DNA of 64,000 nucleotides from Streptosporangium saharense (GCF_014203715.1 NZ_JACHJP010000001.1:784432-848431); one strand, 5' to 3'; positions 33,773 to 45,940 are shown, counted from the stretch's first letter. Program-made: numbers and translations. Notes: a model not told the origin generated them from the letters alone.

Positions 33773-35722
33773 GTGGCGGACGTGCATCCCGAGCATGCGC
33801 AGCTCCAGGCGGACCGGATCTACCTGGGCTGGCAGTACGCCCTGCTGCACCCTGATCCGGGACCGGCCCCGAGGCGACCCTCCCCGGTGGACAGCGGGCC
33901 CGTGACCAACGACAAGGCCGACGCCGAGTGGATGCGCAGGGAGCGGCTCAACGAGGCCCTGCTGAACCGCCCGATGAAGGTCTTCAGGGCCTTCACGACC
34001 GCGCTCGCGGTGCTGATCCTCGTCCTGGGCGTCACCGAGCTGCTGCGCTGGTCCTTCGCCGCGGCCGGGCTGGTCACCGTGGGCGGGATCGCGGTCTTCT
34101 GCAGCTACGCGATCCGCCAGGGGAACCGCGCGGTCAGGCACCGGATCCAGGAGCGTCAGGCGGTCGGCGACCGGCAGCGCGAGGAGCGCGACAGGGAGCT
34201 GTTCCAGGCCCAGGAGGAGCACGCCGCCCGCTACCGCGAGTGGGCCGAGCGCAAGGAGCGCTACGACCGCCAGCTCACGTGGTACGCCGTGACGGTGCCC
34301 GACGAGATCGACCGCATCGACGTCGCGGGCGGCACGCTGCCCGGCTGGTCGGCGCTGATCACCCTGCTCGGGGCGACCCGCCTCTACAGCGGCGGCCACC
34401 TGACCGTGCTCGACCTGTCCGAGGGCGCGATCGCCAAGGACCTGATAGAGCTGGCCCGCAGGGGCGGCGACGACCCGCTGGTCTGGGTGCTGCCCGGCGA
34501 CCTGCCCCGGCTCGACCTGGGCGCGACGCTGCCGCCGGAGGCCTTCGCCGACGTGCTCGCCCACGTGGTGAGCGTCAGCGAGGAGCACCCGAGGGACCTG
34601 TCGTTCGACAACGCGATCCTGGAACGCGTCCTCGAAGTCCTCGGCGAGAACGCCACGATCAACCAGGTCACCGCGGCCCTGCGCGCCCTTGCCCAGGTCG
34701 GCGACCCGCGCGAGGACCTGCTGACCGGCCTGATCACCGCGACCCAGCTCGAACGCATCGGCACGCTGTTCGGCCGCGGCGTCAGCGACCGGGTGGTGAT
34801 CGAGCGCGCCTGGGCGCTGGAGTCACAACTGCGCAAGCTGGAGACGCTCGGTTCCGAGGCCGTACGGCTGCCGCCCGCGCGGTTGCGGGTGGTCTCCATG
34901 GACCGGCAGGCCGGGGTGCTCGGTAACCGGGTGCTGGGCACCTACGTCGCCACGGCGCTCACCCACATCCTGCGCCAGTCGCCCGCCTCGGAACGGCCGT
35001 GGTACCACACGATCATCGTCGCCGGGGCGGACAAGCTCCGCGGTGACGTGCTCGACCGGCTGATGGACGCCTGCGAGACCTCGCGGACCGGTCTGGTGCT
35101 CACCTACCGCGCGCTCACCCCGACCGTGCGGGAGCGCCTCGGGCGGGGACACGCCGCCGTGACGTTCATGCGGCTGGGCAACGCCGAGGACGCCAGGATC
35201 GCCAGCGAGCACGTCGGCACAGAACACCGCCTGGAGATCGCCCAGCTCACCGAGACGATCAGCGCCACGGGCGCCGGGCTCGACGGCGGCTACGTCTCGA
35301 CGGTCGGCCACGCCGACGAGGGCGAGGACGACCGCGCCGTCAGGGGCACCGACCTCAAGGAGGACATCACCTCCTCGACCGAGTGGGGCCGCCAGGCGAC
35401 CAAGGCCATGGGGGAGACCGAACGGGTCCTGCACCGCTCGCGGGAGTTCCTCGTGGAACCCCACCAGCTCCAGCAGCTTCCCACCACGTCGGTCATCGTC
35501 ACCGACGCCACCGCCCAGGGCCGCAGGGTCCGCATGGCCGACGCCAACCCGGCCATCCTCACCTTCCCCAAGACCACCCTGGGGGAGTTTGACGAGATCA
35601 AGGAGGCGGTGCTGGAGCGCGCGCCGGAGGAGCCACGGCGCCACGAGCCGACCGCCTTCGAGAGCGCCCCACCCAACCTCGGGCCGCCTCCGGCGAGGCT
35701 CGACTGGCGCAGACGCCAATGA
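33773..35722 (+). CDS. two-TM coiled-coil protein resembling a P-loop-less coupling ATPase (HerA-cluster gene 5)
   Basis: 649 aa from GTG 33773, which has a GGAGG site; a longer frame from 33668 lacks support. Two TM helices lie at about residues 70-115 (TTALAVLILVLGVTELLRWS, AGLVTVGGIAVFCSYAI), followed by a charged coiled coil (QEERDRELFQAQ type) to about 170. The cytoplasmic part of about 450 aa shows TIIVAGADKLRGDVLDRLMD, TGLVLTYRALTPTVRERLG and RLGNAEDARIASEHVGTEHR, reminiscent of VirD4/TraG-type ATPase C-terminal halves. No Walker A motif was found. It probably forms a membrane ring or platform for the ATPase encoded next (inference). Confidence 0.72.
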   Translation: MADVHPEHAQLQADRIYLGWQYALLHPDPGPAPRRPSPVDSGPVTNDKADAEWMRRERLNEALLNRPMKVFRAFTTALAVLILVLGVTELLRWSFAAAGLVTVGGIAVFCSYAIRQGNRAVRHRIQERQAVGDRQREERDRELFQAQEEHAARYREWAERKERYDRQLTWYAVTVPDEIDRIDVAGGTLPGWSALITLLGATRLYSGGHLTVLDLSEGAIAKDLIELARRGGDDPLVWVLPGDLPRLDLGATLPPEAFADVLAHVVSVSEEHPRDLSFDNAILERVLEVLGENATINQVTAALRALAQVGDPREDLLTGLITATQLERIGTLFGRGVSDRVVIERAWALESQLRKLETLGSEAVRLPPARLRVVSMDRQAGVLGNRVLGTYVATALTHILRQSPASERPWYHTIIVAGADKLRGDVLDRLMDACETSRTGLVLTYRALTPTVRERLGRGHAAVTFMRLGNAEDARIASEHVGTEHRLEIAQLTETISATGAGLDGGYVSTVGHADEGEDDRAVRGTDLKEDITSSTEWGRQATKAMGETERVLHRSREFLVEPHQLQQLPTTSVIVTDATAQGRRVRMADANPAILTFPKTTLGEFDEIKEAVLERAPEEPRRHEPTAFESAPPNLGPPPARLDWRRRQ

Positions 35723-35894
35723 ACCGTCCGCTCGCGGTAAGGACCTGGTCAATGCGGAGGTGCGATCACCGGGCGAGGTTCGACCTTGGTTGCCGGGGAA
35801 CCCCCGCCCCCGGGTCCGCCGTCCAGTCCGGCGGAGCGATCCGTGAAGCGTCGACCCCTCCGGCCTGAGGCCGGGTCCCCCGGGTGGAGAGCAA

Positions 35895-38864
<2,970 letters not shown>

Positions 38865-38911
38865 GGTGGTTTTGTCCCTGTGGTCATCTTCTGGGTTGTT
38901 GCTGGGGTTGT

Positions 38912-38957
38912 CCCACCTGTCGTCCTGGGGATCGTTTTACAAGGTAGGACAGGTGGG
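38912..38957. terminator. inverted repeat after the ATPase gene
   Basis: CCCACCTGTC (38912-38921) and GACAGGTGGG (38948-38957) are a perfect 10-bp inverted repeat with a 26-nt loop, 48 bp after the ATPase stop. Confidence 0.55.
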
Positions 38958-39020
38958 GACGCCCAGCCCTGAATCGGCATAGGACGGTGGCTCCGCCCAA
39001 CCACGGCTAGGATCGGCGGC

Positions 39021-39098
39021 ATGAACGATTCGGCTATCCCGGGCTTTCCGGCTGCCGGATCGTCCTGCGACGGGTCGCTACGCGAGGAGACGGCATGA
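39021..39098 (+). CDS. 25-aa ORF translationally coupled to murT
   Basis: Begins at ATG 39021, 7 nt after TAGGAT (39008-39013), so it would start a leaderless mRNA. It reads MNDSAIPGFPAAGSSCDGS then LREETA and ends in a TGA overlapping the murT ATG (ATGA). The murT GAGGAG site lies inside it. Possibly a leader controlling murT-gatD translation. Confidence 0.45.
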   Translation: MNDSAIPGFPAAGSSCDGSLREETA

Positions 39099-40408
39099 CT
39101 CAGCTTCCGCTGCGGGCGCAGCTCGCGAGCGCTCTCGGCCGGACGGCCGCGACCCTGTCCAGGGCGACGGGCAGAGGCGACGGATCGGTGATCGGCGGCC
39201 GGGTCGGCCTGGCGCTGGAACCCGACCTGCTGCGCAAGCTCGCGCAGGACCGCAAGCTCGCGCTGGTGAGCGCGACCAACGGCAAGACGACGACAACCCG
39301 GCTGATCACCTCCGCGCTGCAGGACCTCGGCGAGGTCGCGACCAACGCCTTCGGCGCCAACATGCCCGCCGGGCACGTCTCGGCGCTGTCCTCGGCCAAG
39401 CACGCCCCCTACGGCGTCCTTGAGGTCGACGAGAAGTACCTCCCCGAGGTGATCGACACCACCGGCGCCGGGGTGATCGTCCTGATGAACCTCAGCCGCG
39501 ACCAGATGGACAGGGCGGGCGAGATCTGGCTCCTCGCCCAGAAGTGGCGGCGGGCACTGGCGGGCAGGCAGGTCCACGTGATCGCCAACGCCGACGACCC
39601 GCTGGTCACCTGGGGCGCCTCGACCGCCGCGGGCGTGACCTGGGTCTCCGCGGGACAGCCGTGGAAGGAAGACTCCTGGTGCTGCCCCGAGTGCGGCGGC
39701 CCGCTCGACCGCAAGGGCATGGAGTACACCCCGCCCGGCAGCGCGGCCCCCGGCCCCGTCCCGGCCGCCGCCCACGGCGCCGTCGTCTCCCGCGCGGCCG
39801 AGAACGACTGGGCCTGCCGCGAGTGCGCTTTCCGGCGCCCCCAGCCGACCTGGTTCCTCGACGACGACGCGGTGATCGACCCGCACGGGCAGCGCTGGGT
39901 GCTGGACATCGAGCTTCCCGGCCGGGCCAACCGGGCGAACGCCGTGATGGCCCTGGCCACCGCGGCGGCCTTCGGACTGCCGGTCCAGCAGGCGCTGCCC
40001 CGGCTGCGCGAGGTCACCTCCGTCGCGGGCCGCTACACGGTCGTCCAGCGCGACGGCAGGCACGCCCGGCTGCTGCTGGCCAAGAACCCGGCCGGTTGGC
40101 TTGAGGCGTTCGACGTGCTGGACCGCTCCCTGCCGGTGATCCTCTCGGTGAACGCCCAGGGTCCCGACGGCCGCGACACCTCCTGGCTGTGGGACGTGGA
40201 CTACCGCGTGCTGCGCGGCGGACCGGTCTTCGTCACCGGGGAGCGCAGGCTCGACCTGGCCCTCAGACTGGACATCGCGGGCGTGCCGTTCCAACTGGTG
40301 AACTCCTTCGAGGAGGCGCTGGCCGCCCAGCCGCCCGGCAAGGTAGACGTGATCGCCAACTACACCGCCTTCCAGCAGATTCGATCGGAGTTCGGTCGTG
40401 CCGTCTGA
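39095..40408 (+). CDS. murT: lipid II isoglutaminyl synthase subunit MurT
   Basis: 437 aa. Mur-ligase fold: ATP-binding ALVSATNGKTTTTRLITSAL, then the family's inserted zinc ribbon (CCPECGGPLDRKG ... CRECAFRRP) and the C-terminal MurT domain (VDYRVLRGGPVFVTGERRLD). With GatD it amidates the D-glutamate of lipid II to isoglutamine, changing peptidoglycan cross-linking. It overlaps gatD by 11 bp. Confidence 0.95.
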   Translation: MTQLPLRAQLASALGRTAATLSRATGRGDGSVIGGRVGLALEPDLLRKLAQDRKLALVSATNGKTTTTRLITSALQDLGEVATNAFGANMPAGHVSALSSAKHAPYGVLEVDEKYLPEVIDTTGAGVIVLMNLSRDQMDRAGEIWLLAQKWRRALAGRQVHVIANADDPLVTWGASTAAGVTWVSAGQPWKEDSWCCPECGGPLDRKGMEYTPPGSAAPGPVPAAAHGAVVSRAAENDWACRECAFRRPQPTWFLDDDAVIDPHGQRWVLDIELPGRANRANAVMALATAAAFGLPVQQALPRLREVTSVAGRYTVVQRDGRHARLLLAKNPAGWLEAFDVLDRSLPVILSVNAQGPDGRDTSWLWDVDYRVLRGGPVFVTGERRLDLALRLDIAGVPFQLVNSFEEALAAQPPGKVDVIANYTAFQQIRSEFGRAV

Positions 40409-41114
40409 CAGCATCCTGCGACTCGTCTGGATCTACCCGGACCTGCTGAGCACCTACGGCGACCAGGGCAACGTGCTGGTCCTCGAACAGCGCGCCCAGC
40501 GCCGGGGCATCCCGGTCGAGACCTACCACGTGCGCTCCGCCGACCCGGTGCCCGAGGGCGGCGACATCTACCTCATCGGCGGCGGCGAGGACCGCCCGCA
40601 GATCCTGGCCGCCGAACGGCTGCGCAGGGACGGCGGCCTGCACCGCGCCGTGGCGCGCGGCGCCTGCCTGCTGGCCGTCTGCGCGGGCTACCAGATCATG
40701 GGCACCACGTTCGGCGGTGAGGAGGGGCAGCCGGTCGACGGCCTCGGGCTGTTCGACATCTCCAGCGGACGCGGCACCGCCCGCGCCGTCGGGGAACTGG
40801 TCGGCGAGGCCGACTCCGGGCTCGGCATCCCGACGCTGACCGGCTTCGAGAACCACATGGGCGTCACCCGCCTCGGTCCCGGCGTACGGCCACTGGCCAC
40901 CACGACCGTCGGCACGGGCAACGGCAACGGCACCGAGGGCTGCCACGTCGGCAAGATGATCGGGACCTACCTGCACGGTCCCGCGCTGGCCCGCAACCCC
41001 GGCCTGGCCGACCTGCTGCTGACCTGGGCCGTCGGGTTCCAGCTCCCGCCGCTCGACGACACCTGGTTCGAACAGCTCCGCCAGGAACGGCTCGGAGCCG
41101 TACTGTCCCGCTGA
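40398..41114 (+). CDS. gatD: lipid II isoglutaminyl synthase glutaminase subunit GatD
   Basis: 238 aa, class-I glutamine amidotransferase-like. The nucleophile Cys lies in LLAVCAGYQIMGTTFGG, and TGFENHMGVTRLG and IGTYLHGPALARNP contain the conserved His region. It supplies ammonia to MurT. The gene overlaps murT and is followed by a strong hairpin. Confidence 0.95.
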   Translation: MPSDSILRLVWIYPDLLSTYGDQGNVLVLEQRAQRRGIPVETYHVRSADPVPEGGDIYLIGGGEDRPQILAAERLRRDGGLHRAVARGACLLAVCAGYQIMGTTFGGEEGQPVDGLGLFDISSGRGTARAVGELVGEADSGLGIPTLTGFENHMGVTRLGPGVRPLATTTVGTGNGNGTEGCHVGKMIGTYLHGPALARNPGLADLLLTWAVGFQLPPLDDTWFEQLRQERLGAVLSR

Positions 41115-41129
41115 CCGGCGTTGGGTTCA

Positions 41130-41154
41130 CGGCCCCGCCCGCGTGGCGGGGCCG
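41130..41154. terminator. bidirectional terminator after gatD
   Basis: CGGCCCCGCC (41130-41139) and GGCGGGGCCG (41145-41154) form a 10-bp stem with a 5-nt loop between convergent genes. Confidence 0.8.
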
Positions 41155-41173
41155 TACCGCTCGGTGGGGCCTG

Positions 41174-41536
41174 TCAGTAGATGAGCGCCTGCACCCCTTC
41201 GCCGAGGACCTCCTCGACGAAGGTCGAGGCACCCGCGATGCGCACACCCTCGATCACGTCGTCGACCGTGATGTCCCGCCTGGCCGCGCACTGAGTGCAC
41301 AGCGACACCCGACCGGCCGCCAGGACCGCGTCGAGCAGGTCGCCGAGCTGGGCGGCGTGCGGAAGGGCGAACTCCTTGGCCCGTCCGGGGAGGGCGAACC
41401 ACGAGGCCTCCCCCGTGAGCCAGAGCGAGACCGGAACCCCGCTCGCCAGCGCCGCCGCCGCGACTGTGAACGCCTGGTTGCAGCGCTCCGGCGCGTCCGC
41501 GCCCGCGGTCACCTTGATCACCAGTGATCGTGCCAT
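41174..41536 (-). CDS. DsrE-family protein
   Basis: 120 aa. Alpha/beta pattern SLVIKVTAGADAPERCNQAF, LASGVPVSLWLTGEASW and a two-Cys segment SLCTQCAARRDI typical of DsrE/F-like sulfur-relay folds. The ATG at 41536 follows TAGGCT (41544-41549 complement) by 7 nt. It may handle sulfane sulfur; no partner genes are adjacent. A longer frame to 41707 overlaps the divergent gene and was not used. Confidence 0.75.
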   Translation of the reverse strand: MARSLVIKVTAGADAPERCNQAFTVAAAALASGVPVSLWLTGEASWFALPGRAKEFALPHAAQLGDLLDAVLAAGRVSLCTQCAARRDITVDDVIEGVRIAGASTFVEEVLGEGVQALIY

Positions 41537-41603
41537 ACCCCGAAGCCTACGAGGCAGGTGTCGCGGGCGCGAGCCGTACCGGGGCGGCTCTAGGCTCGGA
41601 CGC

Positions 41604-42092
41604 ATGGACGTTCCCGAACTGCACTCCGCCCTTGAGCCGATCGCCTTTCTCCTGGGCCGGTGGGAAGGTGCCGGGGTTGGTGGATATCCGACGATCGAGA
41701 GCTTCAACTTCGGCCAGGAGATCGTCTTCGGTCACAACGGCAAGCCGTTCCTGACGTACGAGAGCCGCACGTGGTTGCTGGACAAGGAAGGCAACAAGGT
41801 ACGGCCACTGGGCACGGAGACCGGCTTCTGGCGGGCCCTGCCCGAGCGCAGACTTGAGGTGTGCGTGTCGCACCCGACCGGCATCGTGGAGATCTACGTC
41901 GGCGAGGTGGTCTTCCACAAGATCGAGCTGCAGACCGACGTGGTCGCCCGCACCGCGACCGCCAAGGAGTACACCGCCGGCCACCGCCTCTACGGCCTGG
42001 TCAACGGCAACCTGATGTGGGCTTATGACATGGCCGCCATGGGCGAGCCCCTCCAGTCCCACCTTTCCGCGGAGCTCAAGAAAGTGGAATGA
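41604..42092 (+). CDS. nitrobindin-like heme protein (FABP/THAP4-like, DUF1794)
   Basis: 162 aa beta-barrel. LGRWEGAGVGGYPTIESFNF is the nitrobindin signature G-x-W-x-G-x-G; near the C-terminus AKEYTAGHRLYGLVNGNLMW contains the His expected to ligate heme. Relatives isomerise peroxynitrite to nitrate. TAGGCT (41591-41596) ends 7 nt before the ATG, suggesting a leaderless mRNA. The 3' end overlaps a convergent gene by 17 bp. Confidence 0.88.
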   Translation: MDVPELHSALEPIAFLLGRWEGAGVGGYPTIESFNFGQEIVFGHNGKPFLTYESRTWLLDKEGNKVRPLGTETGFWRALPERRLEVCVSHPTGIVEIYVGEVVFHKIELQTDVVARTATAKEYTAGHRLYGLVNGNLMWAYDMAAMGEPLQSHLSAELKKVE

Positions 42093-43011
42093 AGAGGAGA
42101 AGGGCCACGGCCCCCAGGACCAGGAGGGTTTGGGCGGTGAGGTTGAGGGGGGTCGCGTCGCCTTCCAGGGAGAGCAGGACGAAGCCGCCCCAGACGTAGG
42201 TCAGCAGCGCGCCACCGGCCAGGCCGAGCCGGTGGGCGGCGCCCCAGCCCGTACGGCGTGACCAGCGGGTGATCGTGACGGCGGAGACGGCCAGCAGCAC
42301 GACCGCCAGGGCGACTCCCGGCCAGTCCTCCATCCTGACGAAGAACAGGCCGGAGGCGAGGAAGGCCGCGAGGCCGACCAGCCACGGACGGGGAACGGCC
42401 CCGGGGATCGCGGGACGCGGACGGCGGAGGGCGAAAGCCGTACCGGCCAGGAGAAGGACCACGACGGCGGCGCCGATCCGCTGGGGCGTGGAGGCGACGA
42501 ACCCGTTCTCCTCGACCATGCTCCGGAAGATGACGAACGAGCCGAGGACGAACAGGACGCCGGTGACGGCCAGGCCGGGCGGGCCGAGCCAGGGGACGGC
42601 GCTCCTGCGGGGAGTCAGGGCCTCGACGAGCGCGATCGGCACGCCGATGCTCCAGATCACGTGGCCGCCGACGAAGCTCAGCGCGTAGTGGGCGCTGACT
42701 CCCAGCCACGGGATCGGCGTGACGCTCTGGAAGTCGTGGCCCTCGAACGACGGGTTGAACAGCGACTGGTCGATCAGACCCGCTTCGAGCACGCCGTACG
42801 CCGCCGCCAGCAGGATCATCGTGGGCCAGCCACGTCCGGTACGGCGGGCGGTCTCCCTGACCAGGAGGGCGCCGCCGCCGTACATCGGGGCGAGGACCAG
42901 CAGGCCGCCGATGTCGGCCATGGGGACGTTGCCGAGCAGGTATTCGCCGACCAGTGGCGCCAGGAGGAACAGGCCGACGGCGGGGGCCAGGCGCCAGGTG
43001 ATGGACCTCAT
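42076..43011 (-). CDS. multi-TM membrane protein of unknown function
   Basis: 311 aa, eight or nine predicted TM segments (for example LAPAVGLFLLAPLVGEYLLG and QRIGAAVVVLLLAGTAFAL). The N-terminal section with EYLLGNVPMADIGGLLVLAP and WLGVSAHYALSFVGGHVIWS has the look of an uncharacterised actinobacterial family. Its ATG overlaps the stop of the 76-aa membrane protein gene (ATGA), so the two form an operon. Confidence 0.75.
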   Translation of the reverse strand: MRSITWRLAPAVGLFLLAPLVGEYLLGNVPMADIGGLLVLAPMYGGGALLVRETARRTGRGWPTMILLAAAYGVLEAGLIDQSLFNPSFEGHDFQSVTPIPWLGVSAHYALSFVGGHVIWSIGVPIALVEALTPRRSAVPWLGPPGLAVTGVLFVLGSFVIFRSMVEENGFVASTPQRIGAAVVVLLLAGTAFALRRPRPAIPGAVPRPWLVGLAAFLASGLFFVRMEDWPGVALAVVLLAVSAVTITRWSRRTGWGAAHRLGLAGGALLTYVWGGFVLLSLEGDATPLNLTAQTLLVLGAVALLLFIPLS

Positions 43012-43238
43012 GCCGGAGCGCTGGTTCTGGAGGCGACGAGGAGCAGGCCGCCCAGGGCCGCCAGGGCGAGGTTGGCGAACAGTTCGTAGCCGGTCAGGAC
43101 GTCCAGGTGTTCCACGACCACCCGGTTGAAGAAGTTGAGGAAGGCGCTCATGAAGGGCTGGACGGCCACCCGGTCGATGGCCCCGCTGACCCCTTCCAGG
43201 AGGAGGAGCAGGCCCAGGAGCTTGACGATTTCACGCAT
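43008..43238 (-). CDS. 76-aa membrane protein
   Basis: Two hydrophobic segments (VKLLGLLLLLEGVSGAI; LFANLALAALGGLLLVA) around a short charged loop. TAGCGT lies 6 nt before the ATG at 43238 (leaderless pattern). It overlaps the following membrane protein gene, so a joint membrane complex is possible. Confidence 0.7.
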   Translation of the reverse strand: MREIVKLLGLLLLLEGVSGAIDRVAVQPFMSAFLNFFNRVVVEHLDVLTGYELFANLALAALGGLLLVASRTSAPA

Positions 43239-43407
43239 GCCTGAACGCTAGGAACTCCGTCCCACCCGGCGGATCGGTCGTCGGCATGCTCCGTACCGAC
43301 GGACGTCTCCCAGGCCAGGCTTGATGAACGACGAAGGTGTCGTTCCCCCCGACTTTGGTATCGCCGTCGTCCAGGACACGGGCGGGCGACCGTAGGCTCG
43401 TGGCGGG

Positions 43408-44565
43408 ATGAACGAATCGACGACGGCGTGGCGACGCGGCCCGCGCGACTGGCTGGTCGACGCCTGCCTGTTCCTGCTGGCGGTGGTCTTCGGGATGGTC
43501 CTGGCCGGGCTGCGCCTCGACGTCTCCCCGAGACCGCCGAGCTGGCTGTTCAACCTCGACCAGACGGTCGCCGCGCTCGGCTGTGCCGCGCTGTGGCTGC
43601 GCCGCAGGTGGCCGACGGAGCTGGCCGTGGCGCTGGTCGTGCTGTCGGTCTTCTCGGAACTAATCTCCGGGGCGATGCTGATCGCGACGTTCACGGTCGC
43701 GGTGCACCGCCCGCCGAGGACCACGATGACGGTCTTCGTGGCGAGCCTGGTCGCGGCGATCGGCTACGTGCTGCTGCGCCCTGAGCCGGACATGCCCGCG
43801 ACGATGGCGTGGGTCACGGGGGCCGCGATCCAGGGGGCCGTGGTCGGCTGGGGGCTGTACGTCCACCACCGGCGCAGGCTCGCCGCCGCGATGCGCGAAC
43901 GGGCGGCCCGGGTGGAGACGGAGGCGCGGCTGCGCGCGGAACAGGCAGGTCAGGAGGCCCGTACGGCGATCGCCAGGGAGATCCACGACGTCCTCGGGCA
44001 CCGGCTCTCACTGCTGAGCGTGCACGCCGGGGCACTCGAATACCATCCCGACGCCCCCGCCGAGGAGGTCGCCCGCGCGGCCAGGGTGATCAGGGAGAGC
44101 GCCCACCAGGCGCTACAGGATCTGCGCGAGGTCATCGGGGTGCTGCGCGCCCCGGTCGGGGAGCTGCCCCAGCCGACCTTCGCCGACATCAGGCAGCTCG
44201 TCGCCGAGTCGGACCGGGCCGGGATGCGGGTGACCATGGCCGAGGAGCACATCGGAACCGTGCCGGAGGGGCTTGGCCGTACCGCCTATCGGATCGTGCA
44301 GGAGGCGCTGACCAACGCGCGCAGGCACGCGCGGGGGGCGTCGGTGCGGGTGCGGATCGCGGGGGCGCCGGGGGCGGGACTGACCGTGGAGGTCGGCAAC
44401 GACGCCGGGGGCCACTCCGTCGAGCCCACCGGGGCCGCCCGGCCTGGGCGGGGGCTGATCGGGCTGGCGGAGCGGGTCGCGCTGGTCGAGGGACGCCTGG
44501 AGTACGGTCCCACGGAGATGGGCGGCTGGCGCCTCACGGCGTGGCTTCCCTGGTCGCCGTGCTAA
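43408..44565 (+). CDS. NarL-type sensor histidine kinase, orphan
   Basis: 385 aa. Four TM segments at the N-terminus, then the HisKA_3 dimerisation helix with the phospho-acceptor His in AREIHDVLGHRLSLL, and a HATPase domain (IVQEALTNARRHARGASV; RGLIGLAERVALVEGRL). Such kinases normally lie beside a LuxR-type response regulator, but the following gene is a DUF2470 protein and no regulator gene is adjacent. TAGGCT (43393-43398) is 9 nt before the ATG. Confidence 0.9.
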   Translation: MNESTTAWRRGPRDWLVDACLFLLAVVFGMVLAGLRLDVSPRPPSWLFNLDQTVAALGCAALWLRRRWPTELAVALVVLSVFSELISGAMLIATFTVAVHRPPRTTMTVFVASLVAAIGYVLLRPEPDMPATMAWVTGAAIQGAVVGWGLYVHHRRRLAAAMRERAARVETEARLRAEQAGQEARTAIAREIHDVLGHRLSLLSVHAGALEYHPDAPAEEVARAARVIRESAHQALQDLREVIGVLRAPVGELPQPTFADIRQLVAESDRAGMRVTMAEEHIGTVPEGLGRTAYRIVQEALTNARRHARGASVRVRIAGAPGAGLTVEVGNDAGGHSVEPTGAARPGRGLIGLAERVALVEGRLEYGPTEMGGWRLTAWLPWSPC

Positions 44566-44578
44566 TACCATCGCGGGC

Positions 44579-44884
44579 ATGAGCACTCCTTTCACCCCTG
44601 ATGTGGTCGAGGCGATCAAGCGCCACATGAACGACGACCACGCCGACGACTCGCTGCTGATCTGCCGGGCCCTGGGCGGCCAGCCCGAGGCGACCAGCGC
44701 GGTCACGTCGGGGGTGGACGCCGAGGCCATCGAGTTCCTCGCGGTCGTCGACGGGCGGGAGGTCACGGTCAGGGTGCCGTGGAGCACGACGCTGACCGAG
44801 CGCGCCCAGGTCCGCGCCGAGGTCGTCCGGCTGTACCGCGAGGCGTGCGCCGCTCTCGGGGTTCCGGCCAGGGGCGAGCACTAG
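44579..44884 (+). CDS. DUF2470 domain protein
   Basis: 101 aa. VEAIKRHMNDDHADDSLLIC is the DUF2470 signature, found alone or at the C-terminus of heme-utilisation or pyridoxamine-oxidase-like proteins. TACCAT (44566-44571) is 7 nt before the ATG. Function as a stand-alone domain is unknown; heme handling is a guess from the family. Confidence 0.82.
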   Translation: MSTPFTPDVVEAIKRHMNDDHADDSLLICRALGGQPEATSAVTSGVDAEAIEFLAVVDGREVTVRVPWSTTLTERAQVRAEVVRLYREACAALGVPARGEH

Positions 44885-44893
44885 GGGGTCAGG

Positions 44894-45217
44894 TCACGCC
44901 ACCGTCGGCAGGCTGCGGCCCAGGCCGGTGACGTGCAGCAGCCGGGACAGGAACGGGCGGGGCGCGGCCAGCACGAGGGTGATGCCCATCGACCGGGCGC
45001 GGCGCCGGGCACCGACCAGGACGCCCAGCCCCGAGACGTCGCAGAACGTCACCCCGGACAGGTTGAGGACGAGCACGTTCGTGCTGTGGCGCAGGGTGTT
45101 GATCAACTGGTGACGCAGCGCCGAGCTGGAGAAGATGTCGATCTCACCGGTCAGGTGGACGGTGGTCGGTCTCGGCGCGTCGGCCATGCTGGGCGCGAGG
45201 GTGTCGAGGACGGTCAT
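44894..45217 (-). CDS. STAS-domain anti-anti-sigma factor
   Basis: 107 aa starting at ATG 45217 with a GGAG site. The STAS fold shows TVHLTGEIDIFSSSALRHQL and LVLNLSGVTFCDVSGLGVLV, where the Ser after D-V is the usual phosphorylation site. It would free a sigma factor by binding an anti-sigma kinase; no such kinase is beside it. Located downstream of a DUF5994 gene on the same strand. Confidence 0.88.
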   Translation of the reverse strand: MTVLDTLAPSMADAPRPTTVHLTGEIDIFSSSALRHQLINTLRHSTNVLVLNLSGVTFCDVSGLGVLVGARRRARSMGITLVLAAPRPFLSRLLHVTGLGRSLPTVA

Positions 45218-45293
45218 GGTGTTTCTCCGATCGGAGATGAGTGGAAAAGGCGCCCGCGTGGGCGGGCGGCCTCTCAGGCGTCTGGACGGTCGG

Positions 45294-45728
45294 CTAGACC
45301 CGCACGGTTTCGTGGGCCGTACGGCTGGCGTGACGGGTGGGCGCGGGCGGCGCGGGATTGTGCGTGATGTCCGGTTCGACGACCAGCAGGACGATGCGCT
45401 CGGCGCCCATGGGGAACAGGACGACCACCTGGGAGTCGCTGCGGCGAAGGCAGTTGACCCGCACCCGGCGCCCACGGGCCGGAACCCGGTACGGGATGTT
45501 CTCCCACGTCTCGGGGTGCACGCTGACCAGCAGTGTGGTCCGGTCGAGCCGCTGGTCGACGGCGGCGATGAGACCGGGAAGTTCGGCGACGGCGTCGTGG
45601 GAGTAGGGCCACCACATGCCGTGCGTCGCGGCCTGCGGGTCCGGGACGGGGTCGAGGCAGAGCCGGGTGGGAATCGCGGACATGGCGGAGCCCAGCGACT
45701 TGAGATGGAAGAGGACTGTCGGCGTCAT
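45294..45728 (-). CDS. DUF5994 family protein
   Basis: 144 aa from ATG 45728 (a GTG at 45752 is an alternative). Contains MSAIPTRLCLDPVPDP, THGMWWPYSHDAVAELPGL and RRVRVNCLRRSDSQVVVLFP, typical of an uncharacterised actinobacterial family that often sits near STAS or anti-sigma genes. It may form an operon with the STAS gene. A structured leader-like region lies 200-400 bp upstream on the same strand. Confidence 0.7.
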   Translation of the reverse strand: MTPTVLFHLKSLGSAMSAIPTRLCLDPVPDPQAATHGMWWPYSHDAVAELPGLIAAVDQRLDRTTLLVSVHPETWENIPYRVPARGRRVRVNCLRRSDSQVVVLFPMGAERIVLLVVEPDITHNPAPPAPTRHASRTAHETVRV

Positions 45729-45940
45729 GATCGCCTGGCCTGTCTGGGCCACCTGCTAAGGGGCCGGGAGCGGTCTATCGCCGGGGGCGACGCCGACCTG
45801 AGTGCCAACGCTCGAAAAGTCCTCGGTGCCCTCACCCTACCTCTTTACCTAGGAGGTTTCTGTTTCCGGGGGTAAAGGGGAGCCGTGGCTTCCGGAAACC
45901 GGCGTTCCGGGACGGAGATTTCCGGAGTGGAAAAGGGAAG

